From contig CM060952.1 of assembly GCA_030765055.1 (NCBI GenBank), positions 176,207,903-176,271,902 of the forward strand: 64,000 bases of DNA. The letters run 5' to 3'. Shown here in pieces: positions 20,731-31,030 of the stretch. The notes under the pieces were generated by a model. It was not told where the DNA came from. It did not search any database and saw only the letters and a program-made list of their open reading frames with translations. Both the position numbers and the translations under genes were made by a program. This DNA comes from Mantis religiosa (taxonomy: Eukaryota; Arthropoda; Insecta; Mantodea; Mantidae). Position 1 is the stretch's first letter, and every line of letters begins with the position of its first letter.

Positions 20731-21850
20731 AAAGATTCATATATTCCCTATTCGCATATAATGAAATATTTGTCATATCATTATAATGTGTACTTAAATG
20801 TTAGATTTAAAACTGGCTTTTGGTACATCATCAAGCGTGTATGTTATTCGTGCAAGACAAATATTTGCTTATGGATGAGAAGCATGGCCTACGAGCTTAT
20901 TACATCTGTCGAACTGCAGCATATGAGATGAAAATCATAGGAAAGAACTAAAGATACCATAGAAAAGCTATCGTAAGTATACTTTGTTTTATAAAAGACA
21001 CTAGAAATATCATGTAAGTATAATGAGCAGTGGTGTATTTTCAGAAGTAATCTGACCATATCGAATGAGATAGAAAAGACATTAATTGGCAGAACGAAGA
21101 AAGGATTACTTAAACATTTTGGACCGAAGCCGGCCACTCACCCTCACTTATTACATGATGCAAGATTATGGAAATATCTGCGGTTCCAAAATTCAAGGCA
21201 CGTCTTTTCGAACACCCTATAGCACTTCATTTAGAAGCACATGGTCTTGAAAAACTATGAAGCTATTACAAAATGTCAGAGGTCAATGGCACTAGCTGTA
21301 AACATCGTGAGGGAATTCTAGGATCTCGCAGTAGGGTTGACGCTATTGTAAACTGTTTATGACCTTTATTACGAAAGACACCAATCGAATTGATGTCTTT
21401 TAAAGTGTTTAACTGCTGTGTTCTGAGCGTTGCAATTAACGTCCACAGATATTATGAGCAGAAAAAAGGCCAGTTTACAACGACCAAATGGCAGTTGATC
21501 GTTTGACACTGCAGGTCAACAGCACTACATTAAATGCGGCGGCAGCAGTTCTGGGATTTCGTTTCTTGCCACCCGCATTGCACAACCAAAGTTTATGGAC
21601 AACATTGACATCTGTACTGAAGGTAAAAACACGTGATTTGAAAGTCTAAGTGCTTAATAGTAGAGTTTAAGATGAAGTTAGTTATATTGCAGTTTCTCTT
21701 TTGAAAAATAATTGGAAAAACCTGTAAGTGATCAGCAAATTTCTTACACTATTATTGTACAATAATAGTTCCTTATTATATATAATTTAAGGTGCATGAT
21801 AAAAGATATAATTGTAATAAAACTTAAAACGTTGAGTATATATTATGGAA
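20731..21850. other. Unassigned sequence
   Basis: About 1.1 kb without a supportable feature. Confidence 0.4.
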
Positions 21851-22375
21851 GCCGCGCCGAGTGGAGTGATTAGATCGCTTGGCTCTCGCCAAGGCGGCCC
21901 GGGTTCCATCCAAGGTGACCTCAAAGAGAGATTTGTCGTGGAAAGGGCGCTGGGGTGGGTTTTCTCCGATCCTCCGGTTATATCCACCAGCATTCCACCA
22001 ATTGCTCCATCATCACATTTTCCATCACTTCATTTCGGTCTTTTTTTTTAATTGTAATTTACCTCCTCCAACTTTAAGTCATATCGGACGATGAATGAAA
22101 TGATGCTCAAATGAGTCCGGGATCCATGGAGCGTAGAGTTACCCGACATTCGTCTTTACAGGTAAGGGAAAATCCCGGAGAAACCTTATCCAGATCAAGA
22201 TTCGAACTCGGGACCCCTTGAACGTGAGGCAGACTTCTCTCACCACGCTACCAAGGCGGGTAGGCACCGGTCTGATCACCCATCCTGTATTCTCCCTCTC
22301 AGTGATCCAGAAATTCCGTTCCTCAATCCTCATAAGAGTTAAGAGGAACAACAATACTGCCACACCACGTAGAGG
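21851..22375 (+). mobile_element. SINE family D (long form), split by a SINE C
   Basis: Head GCCGCGCCGAGTGGAGTGATTA with CTTGGCTCTCGCCAAGG (anticodon arm of a tRNA-Glu(CTC)-like ancestor) and GGGTTCCATCC (B box). The body 'gggttttctccgatcctccgg' stops near 22046, where a minus-strand SINE C is inserted. The body resumes after 22262 with 'caccggtctgatcacccatcc', matching the same place in the long copies at 33250 and 48884. Head to tail is therefore one element of about 310 bp plus the insert. Confidence 0.7.
22047..22262 (-). mobile_element. SINE family C nested in SINE D
   Basis: Minus strand: head TACCCGCCTTGGTAGCGTGG, B box GAGTTCGAATCTTG, body 'cgaatgtcgggtaac', end 'catcgtccgatatgactta'. 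CGGTCT occurs on both sides of it and may be a short target duplication. Confidence 0.7.
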
Positions 22376-22473
22376 GTGGTGTACCTAAGAGTGCACTTGA
22401 AGACTATCGTCACCAATCGCATTATTACGTTTGAGTTGCGACAAGCCAGCCTGGGCAGGAAACAAAAAGAAAG

Positions 22474-22532
22474 AGTGAGTGAGTGAGTGTGTGGTGCTTT
22501 AGGGCCCGTCGACAACAAGGTCATTTGGGCCC
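22474..22532 (-). mobile_element. Tiny retroposon with (ACTC)n tail, copy 2
   Basis: Minus strand: GGGCCCAAATGACC, TTGTTGTCGACGGGCCC, TAAAGCACCACAC, then about 4 ACTC repeats. Perfect target duplications AAAAAGAAAG (22464-22473, 22533-22542) flank it. The 5' end falls at the same base as in copy 1, while the tail is far shorter. That suggests a defined unit and not random truncation. Confidence 0.85.
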
Positions 22533-22590
22533 AAAAAGAAAGATACTACCACAAGCCACAGTTATTGCGTAGGCGACCGTTAGGCGCTTG

Positions 22591-22592
<2 letters not shown>

Positions 22593-22662
<70 letters not shown>

Positions 22663-22664
22663 TT
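22593..22664. repeat. (GA)n microsatellite
   Basis: About 36 GA repeats with one AAAG interruption near the end. Confidence 0.95.
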
Positions 22665-22829
22665 GAGAGTAAAATTCAGAGTGATGTCTGGATAATTATG
22701 TCCTTCTCTTACCGCCGTGCAAGGCCTTGAAAAGTCGGCGGCTTACTGAAATAATGGCTGAGGGTGTAAAAGCCACCAGAGAGTTGCGAGTCAGTCTGCG
22801 AGATCTGGGGCATGGCTAGCATGGCTTCA

Positions 22830-23076
22830 ACGTGCACACGATAGAGGACTTCGGTCTATATATTCTGTGAGTCGTTATTTTCCTACCAGGTTGCTTCATG
22901 AAGTCACGGGTCTTCCTTACGTGGAGGACGAAATTAGTAGCTGGGCTTCAAAATTCTACGACACTTTATCCAGACATAGAAGCGCCCTTGTTAGATCATT
23001 AGGAGACTATGACCCAACTTGGCGCCGTTCCGGGCTGTTCCGGGTACTCCGCAAGGCTAGTGGGCAACCGAGATAA
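22830..23076 (+). pseudogene. Jockey-like LINE: ORF2 C-terminus
   Basis: An open frame from 22867 reads SRYFPTRLLHEVTGLPYVEDE, then 'ISSWASKFYDTLSRHRSALVRSLGDYD', ending 'LFRVLRKASGQPR'. It follows the Jockey/R1 post-RT pattern '..LH..L..P.V.E.I...A..FY..L..H.N.LV..L..Y'. Upstream coding is in other frames. Only the last ~70 residues remain. The GC-rich repeat F follows, perhaps as its 3' UTR. Confidence 0.6.
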
Positions 23077-23820
23077 CCCAGGAGCAAATCCTAACAGCAG
23101 CTAAAGCTGAGCTCCACATATTTCTTCTTAGCTGTTTGGCATCAGAATTTTCAACCTAAGACAAATTTAAAATTAGGACACCAGGGTGCAACATTTTGCA
23201 CCCATTCCCACAACCTGAGGTACACGTTAACGGCAGAAGTTATACTCACATTAGTTCTGGACCCGCAGGATAAAGTACCCGGGGCTCCTCCTACGAGAGT
23301 TATCGAGCTGTCCCAAAAGGGCGCCCGGCGCTTCCGTGGGGCTTTCCATGGGGCAAGACCTAGAGACTAACAAGCGCCCTCCCCCCTATCTGGTCCTGTG
23401 GACTCAAGACGGGATGGAAGTGGATACGCCACTTACGCGCGCCAACTCCAAAATAGGAAGGCTACCGATATGACTCGTTGGGGCCACCTAGTGATCTAGC
23501 ACAGCTTTTATTAGCTAGTACGCGGGATTATTAATGGCTTCCCTCAACCCGTCCGGAGACGTACCCGATCTCCCACGGGCATCGGGATCCACTGCCCTCT
23601 CGAGTCCAAACCAATCCGAACAACTCCCAATCAGGGAGGGGCTCCAATGTTCTGCCCGAGGTTCCACTAATGTAACGTCAGAGGTACCACGAGTGTTAGG
23701 GGTCCACAGCGCTCGCACCACGGCAGCTGAAGGGGACGGATTCCCTCCCCTCCTCTACTTCAAAACCCACAACCCATCCTACAACAGCTCTAAAAGAAAA
23801 CCCTACATACTGTTAAACCC
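23077..23820 (+). repeat. GC-rich dispersed repeat F, copy 1 (possible Jockey 3' UTR)
   Basis: The stretch 23290-23760 matches 29920-30385 nearly end to end: 'gcccggcgcttccgtggggc', 'ctggtcctgtggactcaaga', 'cacttacgcgcgccaac', 'cgatctcccacggg' and 'caactcccaatcagggaggg' all occur in the same order. Base composition is clearly GC-richer than the surroundings. Open frames exist on both strands but share no conserved frame between the copies, so I treat it as non-coding. It lies right after a Jockey-like ORF end. Confidence 0.55.
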
Positions 23821-24117
23821 TTAACGGGCGGGCACGCAGGAAAAAAACTTTTAGCTTTATAAAGACAGCCAGCACTTCGATCGGTCGGAGTCAGTTAGTT
23901 CCTAGCTGAGAAATGTTAATTGTGTGTGTGTGCAGCAATTTGAAGTGTACCGCAAATGATTTCCTTCGTTGTTTACAATTGACGGGAGTAATCAGACGAC
24001 TGTTACGTTACGTCATATTTAGAGCCTGTAATGTGTGTGCAAAGCAGTAAACAGAAATGCAGAGCACTTTAATTCCTTCAAACAAGGCTTTTAATTCTAC
24101 GAACCCACAAAGTGACA
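23821..24117 (+). mobile_element. LTR fragment, family E
   Basis: Contains TTTATAAAG (23856-23864) and ends with 'ttttaattctacgaaccca' followed by CAAAGTGACA, the family E 3' end. The 5' boundary is not visible; the repeat F lies directly upstream. Confidence 0.55.
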
Positions 24118-24360
24118 GTATATATAGTGTCGCAAACTTATTATTTACGACTTCGCCCCGCTGAGAGATAAGGGACAGATAGGGCCGAGCGAAGACAAAC
24201 AGCTTGCCTAAGCAGATAAACATAACGAGGAGATAAAAGGCATACCAAAACAGATAAAATGAGGTAAATGGAGCATTCCAGTGACATCTTGATTGATACA
24301 GAACATTCGGTTCCTTATAGAAAATTATCAAAGTATTTAAAAGTGAGACATTTTATTTTC

Positions 24361-24585
24361 ATAATGAATAGCTCGCATGCTTTAATTTAAAAGAGTACTC
24401 ACTCAGACTAGTAGATGTTCAAATGTTTTTCTGTCGCCATTGCGACCATCTTCAGCGGTGCTGCAGAATACTCGGCTGAGAATGGTAGCAATGGCGACAG
24501 AAAAACGTTTTCGGAGGAAAGTTTGAACATCTACTAGTCTGAGTAAGTACTCTTATATACTAAAGCATGCCAGCTGTTCATAATT
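24361..24585. mobile_element. Short head-to-head foldback of a PLE 3' end
   Basis: A ~200-bp inverted repeat: GCATGCTTTAATTTAAAAGA at 24375 pairs with the sequence ending GCATGC at 24570, through 'ctcagactagtagatgttca' in both arms. Each arm holds the PLE-type motif reading outward: minus arm CTGAAGATG-GTCGC-AATG-GCGAC-A-GAAA (24424-24455) and plus arm CTGAGAATG-GTAGC-AATG-GCGAC-A-GAAA (24476-24504). No ORF remains. Arm differences show age. Confidence 0.6.
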
Positions 24586-24729
24586 AACATTCAGTTCCTT
24601 GTTTGTTCAAGAAATGTCAAGTAATATGAGTAGTGGGATATCTAAGGAAGCCGAGACTCGCCATGACAGTCGTAAGCAGATTTAAACATAAATTGTTATT
24701 TCACACTGGCCGTGTGAAGGCTCAAGTAT

Positions 24730-24919
24730 GGAAAGATAGAGTCAGACTGAAAAATTCAATGCCCTAGCCGGGATTTGGACCGCGCAATGGGAGAATTTAA
24801 TGTCATGTCGGCACGTTGGCCGTAGTAGCTCAAGGGTTAGAACGGCTGGATGGCTACCAAAAGATCCGTGGTTCAAATACCGGCTATGGCACTGAATTTT
24901 CAGTCTGACTATCTTTCCA
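24730..24919. mobile_element. SINE family B head-to-head inverted dimer
   Basis: 24730-24779 is a minus-oriented SINE-B tail (GGAAAGATAGAGTCAGACTG ... CTAGCCGGGATTTGGACCGCG). From 24780 a plus-oriented copy starts mid-leader (GGGAGAATTTAATGTC), passes through the tRNA-like part (GTAGCTCAAGGG, GGTTCAAATACCGG) and ends with the same tail (CAGTCTGACTATCTTTCC). Both 3' ends face outward. Confidence 0.7.
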
Positions 24920-25126
24920 GATGGAAACAGAGTCGTGACGGTAGTTGTAATTGAAACTGGTGTTTTGGAAGTGAACTCTTTGTTGTGGTCAACGACCTTC
25001 AAAGACTGTGTACGTTACGTAATTCTGCTGTAACCAGAAGTGTACCAAGTGTATTTCTGCGGAAATAAAGAACGTTTTGAATTTATGCAACTTGGACTTT
25101 TAATTCTACGAACCCACAAAGTCACA
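24920..25126 (+). mobile_element. LTR 3' part, family E
   Basis: R-U5-like sequence with 'gactgtgtacgttacgtaat', AATAAA at 25064-25069 and the 3' end 'ttttaattctacgaaccca' CAAAGTCACA. U3 with its promoter is missing; the SINE-B dimer adjoins its 5' edge and may have been inserted in it. Confidence 0.6.
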
Positions 25127-25671
25127 ATATTATAATAAATTAACATCATTTTTCTGCTTAAAATCCTGAATTTAATTTGAATTTTTTCATTTAAGGTACA
25201 TTCAATGTTTTTAATTAATTTAATAAATCTAATGTAAGTTACCTTTCTTTCTCTTTCAAGATTGCCCAAACCATAGCGTAATCAGAGCTGTAAGTGTTAC
25301 TAATATATTCATCCCTATCTTGAATTGATTTTAATCGAAGTGGAATTTGCAGTAATAAAGCAGTAATTTCGGAAAATCCTTTTCCGACATTTAACAAATA
25401 TTCTGAGAAATTCCTCATGCCATGTCCACATGTAACAAGATAGTGATAGGCATATATTAAAGCTAAAGATTTTTAAAATGAACAATTTAAAGACATTCAA
25501 TGAAAAATTGGGGCAATAGATGTGAAATTTATAATCCAGATGCAATCTTTACACTAACTACTAAAAGGTTTCTTGGATATATCTGTTACATATTAAAGCT
25601 TAGTTTTCATGCTGATATATAAGAATTTGTGGATTAAATTTATAAAAAACTTTATATATTAATAATGATAT
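25127..25671. other. Unassigned AT-rich sequence
   Basis: No feature seen; about 75% AT. Confidence 0.35.
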
Positions 25672-26493
25672 TGTAACCGCTGTATCAGGCAGCCATTAGG
25701 AGGCGGCGAAATAATCGAAGTCAAAAAATTAAAAAGAAAAGACAAATCAATAGAAATGCTTTGCTAAACTCATATAGCCACCTTGTTATAATATGAAATT
25801 AGAATGATTAAAGTAGCAGCTGACTTAAAGAATAAGGGGGGAAGAATATAATTTAATGCAACATATATACTAGCATCCCGGCAATAAAGAGAAAATATTC
25901 TTGTAAAAATCTGTACACGTCGCAAAGACAGATTACCTTCTTTGTGTTAGTTAAAGTTCAATGTGTGAAGTCTATTTATTGTATTCCTTCAGCTAGGAAT
26001 GTTTTGGGACAAAGAACTTTCAAAATGCAGTTGAGCATGAACGCTAAAGAGATTTACTTCACTGATTTGGTAACGATGTATACCGTTACAAAGAACTCTA
26101 GGCGTTCCCCAACTCAGGGTGGGAAGAACGTCAGTGAGTCATATGAGTTTTGCAAGCCAATGCGAAAATTCGGAATAAAATGAGAAACCAATAATAATGT
26201 AACATTTGAGAAGGGTGAGCTAGTTTGGTCACGAGATAATGTTAGAAATGGGATTAGAATAAGGTTCGAACTGAATGGTGAAGTAAGAAAAACGTTATAA
26301 ATATTAAAAGTTGAAGCATTATTAACAGTGAAGTATTCTTCATATTTAAGTTTGATTTATGAGTCACTATGTTTACACTCAAACTTCACTTACTTGTATA
26401 ATTGAAAAGTTTTCAAGATCATTCGATCTCATCCTCAGCTGTTTGGTAACTAAATGAACCTTCCTCTTTTTCCACTACTACGGAGCTCCGATC

Positions 26494-26979
26494 ACTCTGC
26501 CATCTGGTGTTAGGAGCACTAAGTTATAATACTTCATTTAATGCCGGGATTTCAAAATTTATAACTTTATCACGGTTTTTGTTTATGAATATTTTTTCCC
26601 AAACATCCAATTCTATGGGTGTACTTAATGATTTTAACAGTTTAATGTCGTGGCCAATGTTGTGGTTTTCTGTTCAAAAATGGTGTGAAACTGCAGATTT
26701 TTCTGTTTGTTTCAACTTAATGTTCCTCTGGTGTTCTTTTTGCCTGGTTAACAAGTTTCTCTTAGTTTTTCCTATGTAGCTTCTTTCACAGGTTCCACAA
26801 TTAATGTGATAAATTCCTGATTTCAAATTGTTGGGGATCGTATTCTCCAGTGCTTTATTTAGCAGGTTCCTCAGACTGAATTTGTTTTGGGGTGCTAGTT
26901 TTAAGTTTAGTCTTTTGAAAATTCGTTCAAATTTTCTAAAAGCCCATGGATGGTAGGTGAATTCACTTAAAACTAGCAC
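26494..26979 (-). pseudogene. PLE GIY-YIG endonuclease end, minus copy
   Basis: Open from 26979 to 26674, then continuing in a shifted frame. It encodes 'SEFTYHPWAFRKFERIFKRL', then 'LENTIPNNLKSGIYHINCG', 'CERSYIGKTKRNLLTRQKEHQ', and 'KLKQTEKSAVSHHF'. These are hallmarks of the GIY-YIG domain of Penelope-like elements: GIY (..SGIYHI), YIG (SYIGKT), the R of 'LLTR..EH', and the CCHH-like 'C..C' plus H. Downstream in another frame are 'LWVWEKIFINKNRDKVI'-like and 'NFEIPALNEVL' segments. The RT is not present. Confidence 0.75.
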
Positions 26980-27454
26980 CTTAAAACAAATTCAGTCCGA
27001 GGAACCTGATAAATAAACCACTGAAAAATACAATCCCCAACAATTTGAAATCAGGAATTTATCAGATTAATTGTGAAACCTGTGAAAAAGCTACACAGGA
27101 AAAACAAAGAGAAACTTGTTAACCAGGCAAAAAGGACACCAGGGGAACGTTAAGTTGAAACAAACAGAAAAATCTGCAGTTTCACACCATTTTTGGACAG
27201 AAAACCACAACATTGCCCACATTAAACTGTTACAATCTTTAAGTACACCCATAGAATTGGATATTTGGGAAAAAATATTCATAAACAAAAACCGTGATAA
27301 AGTTATAAATTTTGAAATCCCGGCATTAAATGAAGTATTAAAACTTAGTGCCTCTAACACCAGATGGCAGAGTGATCGGAGCTCCGTAGTAGTGGAAGAA
27401 GAGGAAGGTCCATTTAGTCACCAAACAGCTGAGGAAGAGATCGAATTATCTTGA
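26980..27454 (+). pseudogene. PLE GIY-YIG endonuclease end, plus copy
   Basis: The frame from 27116 encodes LLTRQKGHQ-like sequence, then 'KQTEKSAVSHHFWTENHNI', 'LDIWEKIFINKNRDKVINFE' and 'IPALNEVLKL', and ends TAEEEIELS. Upstream (27045-27115) the YIG region is damaged by shifts: 'SGIYQINCETC' and 'ATQEKQRET..' lie in different frames. The end of the ORF overlaps the CTGAGGAAG...GAAAAC motif (27429-27458). Confidence 0.75.
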
Positions 27455-27834
27455 AAACGTTTCAGTTATACAACAAGCAAGTGAAGTTTGAGTGTAAACA
27501 TAGTGACACATAAATCAAACTTAAATAAGAAAAACCTTACTTACGAGTTGATACTACGACAGGAAGAACGTGTTTATGTGCATTAAGAAGAGAAGCAAAG
27601 ATTTGGAAGTCTGAAAAGTGGTCACCGGTCTAATTTGATAAGCCAACATAGATTCAAGAATTAAATGAAATAATTCTACCACAAACAAAGTATTATTAAT
27701 ACGACTGAGTAGCCAACAACCATCAGAAATGCATTTTCTACAATCATTTGCCTGAGGATAAGGGAACTCATATCTCCAATTAAGCTCCAATTAGAGCCCA
27801 TTTAATTTAACGATGGTATGCGAGTTTTGCCGCA

Positions 27835-28826
27835 ATTTCTCGATTTATAACTCTTATCTCGTTTAAGTACACACAATTATTTCATAAACTTATAGCGTTC
27901 CGTTAGCTAGTATAAAAATTGATACCATACATCTACAATCTATATTTAACAGCATTTTACAACTTTTATTTAATAAAAGAGCAACACAATACCTGGTTTG
28001 TACTTAGAGGTGCAGTTCAGACGAACAGGAGTAAGAACTTTTTATGCACTTTGTTAACCACAGTCCATGTCAGTATATTTTATAAATAAGAAATTGCCTA
28101 TATTTCTTAGCAAATGCCAAAATATCAAAGCAAGGGATACCTTAAATCATTCGATACTCTATCATTACACTCTTGCACATTTACAAACCTACGAGACTGA
28201 ATACTAATTTCGAGTCATAAACTACATTTATATTTGTATTTTGTTTAGTCTGATTGCACCCGCTTCATGTTTATTCTCGCGATAAAAGCATCAGAAATAG
28301 TTCATAAATTGGTAGGTATAAATTAAGCCACTTTATAACTCATCCGTCACTAGACTTAAAGTTCTCCTTGCAGCAGACACAGCATGTTACCTACCGCCAG
28401 CCATTGTAAATCATCAGCGCCGTCACGAGTAACCTGCAACTTAACCTACTATAAAGTGGAAGTTAATTCTGTGACTGCCAGACGTTTACGATTCCAGTAC
28501 TACCAACTAAACGGTTCTGCTTTAAGTGGATATATTTGCGAACTCTTAGAGCCTCGCTCTTTCTCATTCATAAACATTTATGTTGAAAACAGTAATGGCA
28601 AACTGTGGATCTTTTAAAACCTTCCCGCTTCGTACATATCTGCATTTTTTAGTTCCTGAAGTAGAGGTAAACTTGGGATTCCTTTATCCAACATTTAAGA
28701 AATATTAATTATGCATATTCACATTAATGGCGAGTGAGTTGAATGAATTCTCCTCGATCAGCTGCTTTAACCTTGGATTTTTCTTGGTTTTTTGTGGCCG
28801 ATGGACTTCTGTGGCATTTTGTTGTT
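27835..28826. other. Unassigned sequence with one short open frame
   Basis: AT-rich. 28384-28617 (+) is open for 77 codons and follows a pyrimidine-rich 'ttctccttgcag' that resembles a splice acceptor. The predicted peptide matches no family I know, and length alone is not evidence. Confidence 0.25.
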
Positions 28827-29055
28827 GTAATTTACGTCCTCCAACGTTAAGTCTTATCGGACGATGAATGATTTTGGTGAAATGATGCTCAAATGAGTCT
28901 GGGGTCCATAGAGCTGAGAGCTACCGGTCATTCGTCCTTCAGGACAAGGGAAAACCCGGAGAAACCTTATCCAGGTAACTACCTTAACAAAGTTTCGAAC
29001 TTTGGACCTATTGAACGCGAAGCAGACACGCTTTCATCTACGCTACGGAGGCGGG
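28827..29055 (-). mobile_element. SINE family C
   Basis: Minus strand: head CCCGCCTCCGTAGCGTAGAT, decayed B box, body 'cgaatgaccggtagc', end 'catcgtccgataagacttaa' and 'ggaggacgtaaatta'. Confidence 0.75.
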
Positions 29056-29189
29056 AGAATTCTGTGGTGGTTTACTCAATAATACAATATGGCTTTTCCT
29101 ATTCAGTCACTATTTCTCCTCCCTCATTCCCCATTCCCTCCGTTTCTTTCAATTTTCAGATGTGCATCCTAGGTCGTAAAGAAATGCTA

Positions 29190-29431
29190 ATGTGTAGTGT
29201 TTAACGCCCGCTTTCACCACATACGGCAACGCAGGCGGTGACACTGATGATGCATGAGATGAAGATGGAGCACCGGTGGAATGAGATGGCGGGGGAAACC
29301 GGAGGTCCCGGAGAAAACCCGCCCCAACGTCATGTTGTCCACCACAAATCTCACTTTGCGGTCGCCTGGGATCGAACACGGGCCGCCTTGGTGAGAGCCA
29401 AGCGGTCTAACCATTGAGCCACGGCGTGGCC
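29190..29431 (-). mobile_element. SINE family D (short form)
   Basis: Minus strand: GCCACGCCGTGGCTCAATGG head, anticodon arm CTTGG-CTCTCAC-CAAGG (tRNA-Glu-like), B box GTGTTCGATCC, body with 'gggttttctccgggacctcc', and a 3' end 'gcgttaaacactacac'. A perfect 13-bp duplication TAAAGAAATGCTA (29177-29189, 29432-29444) marks a fairly recent insertion. Confidence 0.85.
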
Positions 29432-29586
29432 TAAAGAAATGCTAGATAAATGGCACGGATGGAGGAAAATTGCATATTGTGTAGCACTTATTTTTATTCC
29501 GCTTATGGTGGTACACCAAGGCATTATTTTTAACTACCACATTAAAGAGATAAGAGTAATATAAATAATTTATGAAGGCGTGAGGG

Positions 29587-29694
<108 letters not shown>

Positions 29695-29810
29695 CTGTAA
29701 CATATGAGTTGATACATGTTCCACCGAACCAATATTTCCACTACTTGAAAAGAATGCTCTTCAGGCTTTTGAAAAGACAAACCTAACAGAACATAACGGG
29801 ACGAAGGCTT

Positions 29811-30415
29811 GGGGGGGGGGGGTCAGTGCAATATACATATAAGCTCGAGGGGATCTATCAGGGCAATGTACACAGGGTGAAGACTGACGTCCCCCCCATC
29901 TAACGACCAGGTAGTTACCGAGCTATCCCAAAAGAGTGCCCGGCGCCTCCGTGGAGCTTTCCATAGAGCAAGACCTAGAGACTAAAAATCCCCCCCCCCC
30001 ATCTGGTCCTGTGGACTCAAGACGGTATGGAAGTGGATACGACACTTACGCGCGCCAACCCCAAAGGGGAAGGCTACCGATTAACCTCGGTAGGGCTGCC
30101 TGGTGATCTAGCACACCTTCTACTAGCTATGTAGGCTAGTACGTGGGAATATATGGCTTCCCTCAACCTCGTCCGGAGACGTAGCCGATCTCCCACGGGT
30201 GTCGGGAGCCACTGCTCCCTCGAGTCCAAACCAATCCCAACAACTCCCATTCAGGGAGGGGCTGGAATATTCGGCAAGAGGTTGCTCTAGTAACGTCAGA
30301 GGTACCACGAGTGCTAGGGGTAGGCAGCGCTCGCACCACAGCAGCTGAAGGAAACAGATCCCCACCCGTACAGAGGGTTCAGTGCACTCACCCATTACAA
30401 AACACATATAAGCAG
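29811..30415 (+). repeat. GC-rich dispersed repeat F, copy 2
   Basis: Begins after a G13 run near 29810. From 29920 it matches copy 1 ('gcccggcgcctccgtggagc', 'ctggtcctgtggactcaaga', 'cgatctcccacgggtgtcgg', 'caactcccattcagggaggg'). Copy 1 has a Jockey-like ORF end upstream; this one does not. Confidence 0.55.
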
Positions 30416-31030
30416 GTAAAAGAACAGATAAACAGGGCTCACTGCCATCCCAATCAACTGGTGATCACCCTTGGTCGTTACGACCACAGGGTTCTTCGCC
30501 GTAGACCTAGCCACCGGTCACCCAAAGACGCTTTGAGCGACCTAGCCTGAACAGGGCCCCTTTCCCTTCATACCAGTACCCTGAAGCCTAGAAATGGGCC
30601 TGTTAAAACCAATACCTACCTTGTTTCCATTCCTTCTAGCCTGTCAAGCGGACCATGCCCAGTTGCCTCATAGGCAGGCGGAAGGGCGCAGCCAGCACTG
30701 GGCGTAAACACCCCTCGTTGTCAGTTACTCCCGCAAATGGCTAGATATAACACTGCCCAAGACAACTGATTCAGACACATGACACTGTTTTATAATGCCC
30801 AGATAAAGCCGCACTAAGCGGAAAACACCCCGCCCAGGTAAACCTGGACGATTCGACACTTCTCCTGCAGGGAAACAGGACATTAAGGGCAGTCGAAGTG
30901 CGAAATCCAAGGTGTGAGAACATGTAAGCACGGAGTCAGACAAAGAACTTCATGGTGCGTGAGTAGTGTAAACACTTTAATTGAGTACACTATAATGAAC
31001 TGTGTAAATATTCGAATAAACTGTGATTAG
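30416..31030. other. GC-rich extension after repeat F
   Basis: About 600 bp of unusual GC content for this window ('agccaccggtcacccaaag', 'ccgcccaggtaaacctgga'), ending with AATAAACTGTG near 31014. It could be the rest of one retroelement with repeat F (the AATAAA would suit a transcript end). No protein domain is seen. Confidence 0.3.

Larger units (their letters stand above)
26294..27525. mobile_element. Penelope-like element, head-to-head inverted dimer
   Basis: A minus-oriented copy (3' end at left) and a plus-oriented copy (3' end at right) form arms of ~563 bp (26343-26906 and 26965-27527). The 58-bp spacer belongs to the minus copy's ORF. The whole unit is flanked by a perfect 10-bp duplication TAAGAAAAAC (26284-26293, 27526-27535), so it entered repeat G as one insertion. 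The left side has 49 bp with no partner on the right. Arms differ by substitutions and small indels, so they derive from separate copies or have aged. Confidence 0.8.
25672..27834 (+). mobile_element. Repeat G copy 2, interrupted by a PLE dimer
   Basis: Starts TGTAACCGCTGTATCAGGCA and ends GAGTTTTGCCGCA. The left part (25672-26293) and right part (27536-27834) align with copies 1 and 3. 'gaagtaagaaaaac' continues, across the insert, into 'ttacgagttgatactacgac' as in copy 1 (minus strand). The right part lacks a further ~200 bp present in the other copies, including the region with the TATAAAG word. Confidence 0.55.

Noticed and set aside
24361..24585. Ordinary palindromic MITE
   Set aside because: Arms carry the PLE-type CTGANGATG/GAAA motif reading outward, and the flanks show no clear TIR-type target duplication; an inverted PLE dimer fits better.
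26410..26438. Canonical hammerhead ribozyme
   Set aside because: CUGANGA and GAAA are present, but stem II has one extra base on its 5' side at every locus, and stems I and III with a cleavage site could not be placed.
28384..28617. Exon after a splice-acceptor-like pyrimidine tract
   Set aside because: Only one weak site, no donor, and no similarity to known proteins.
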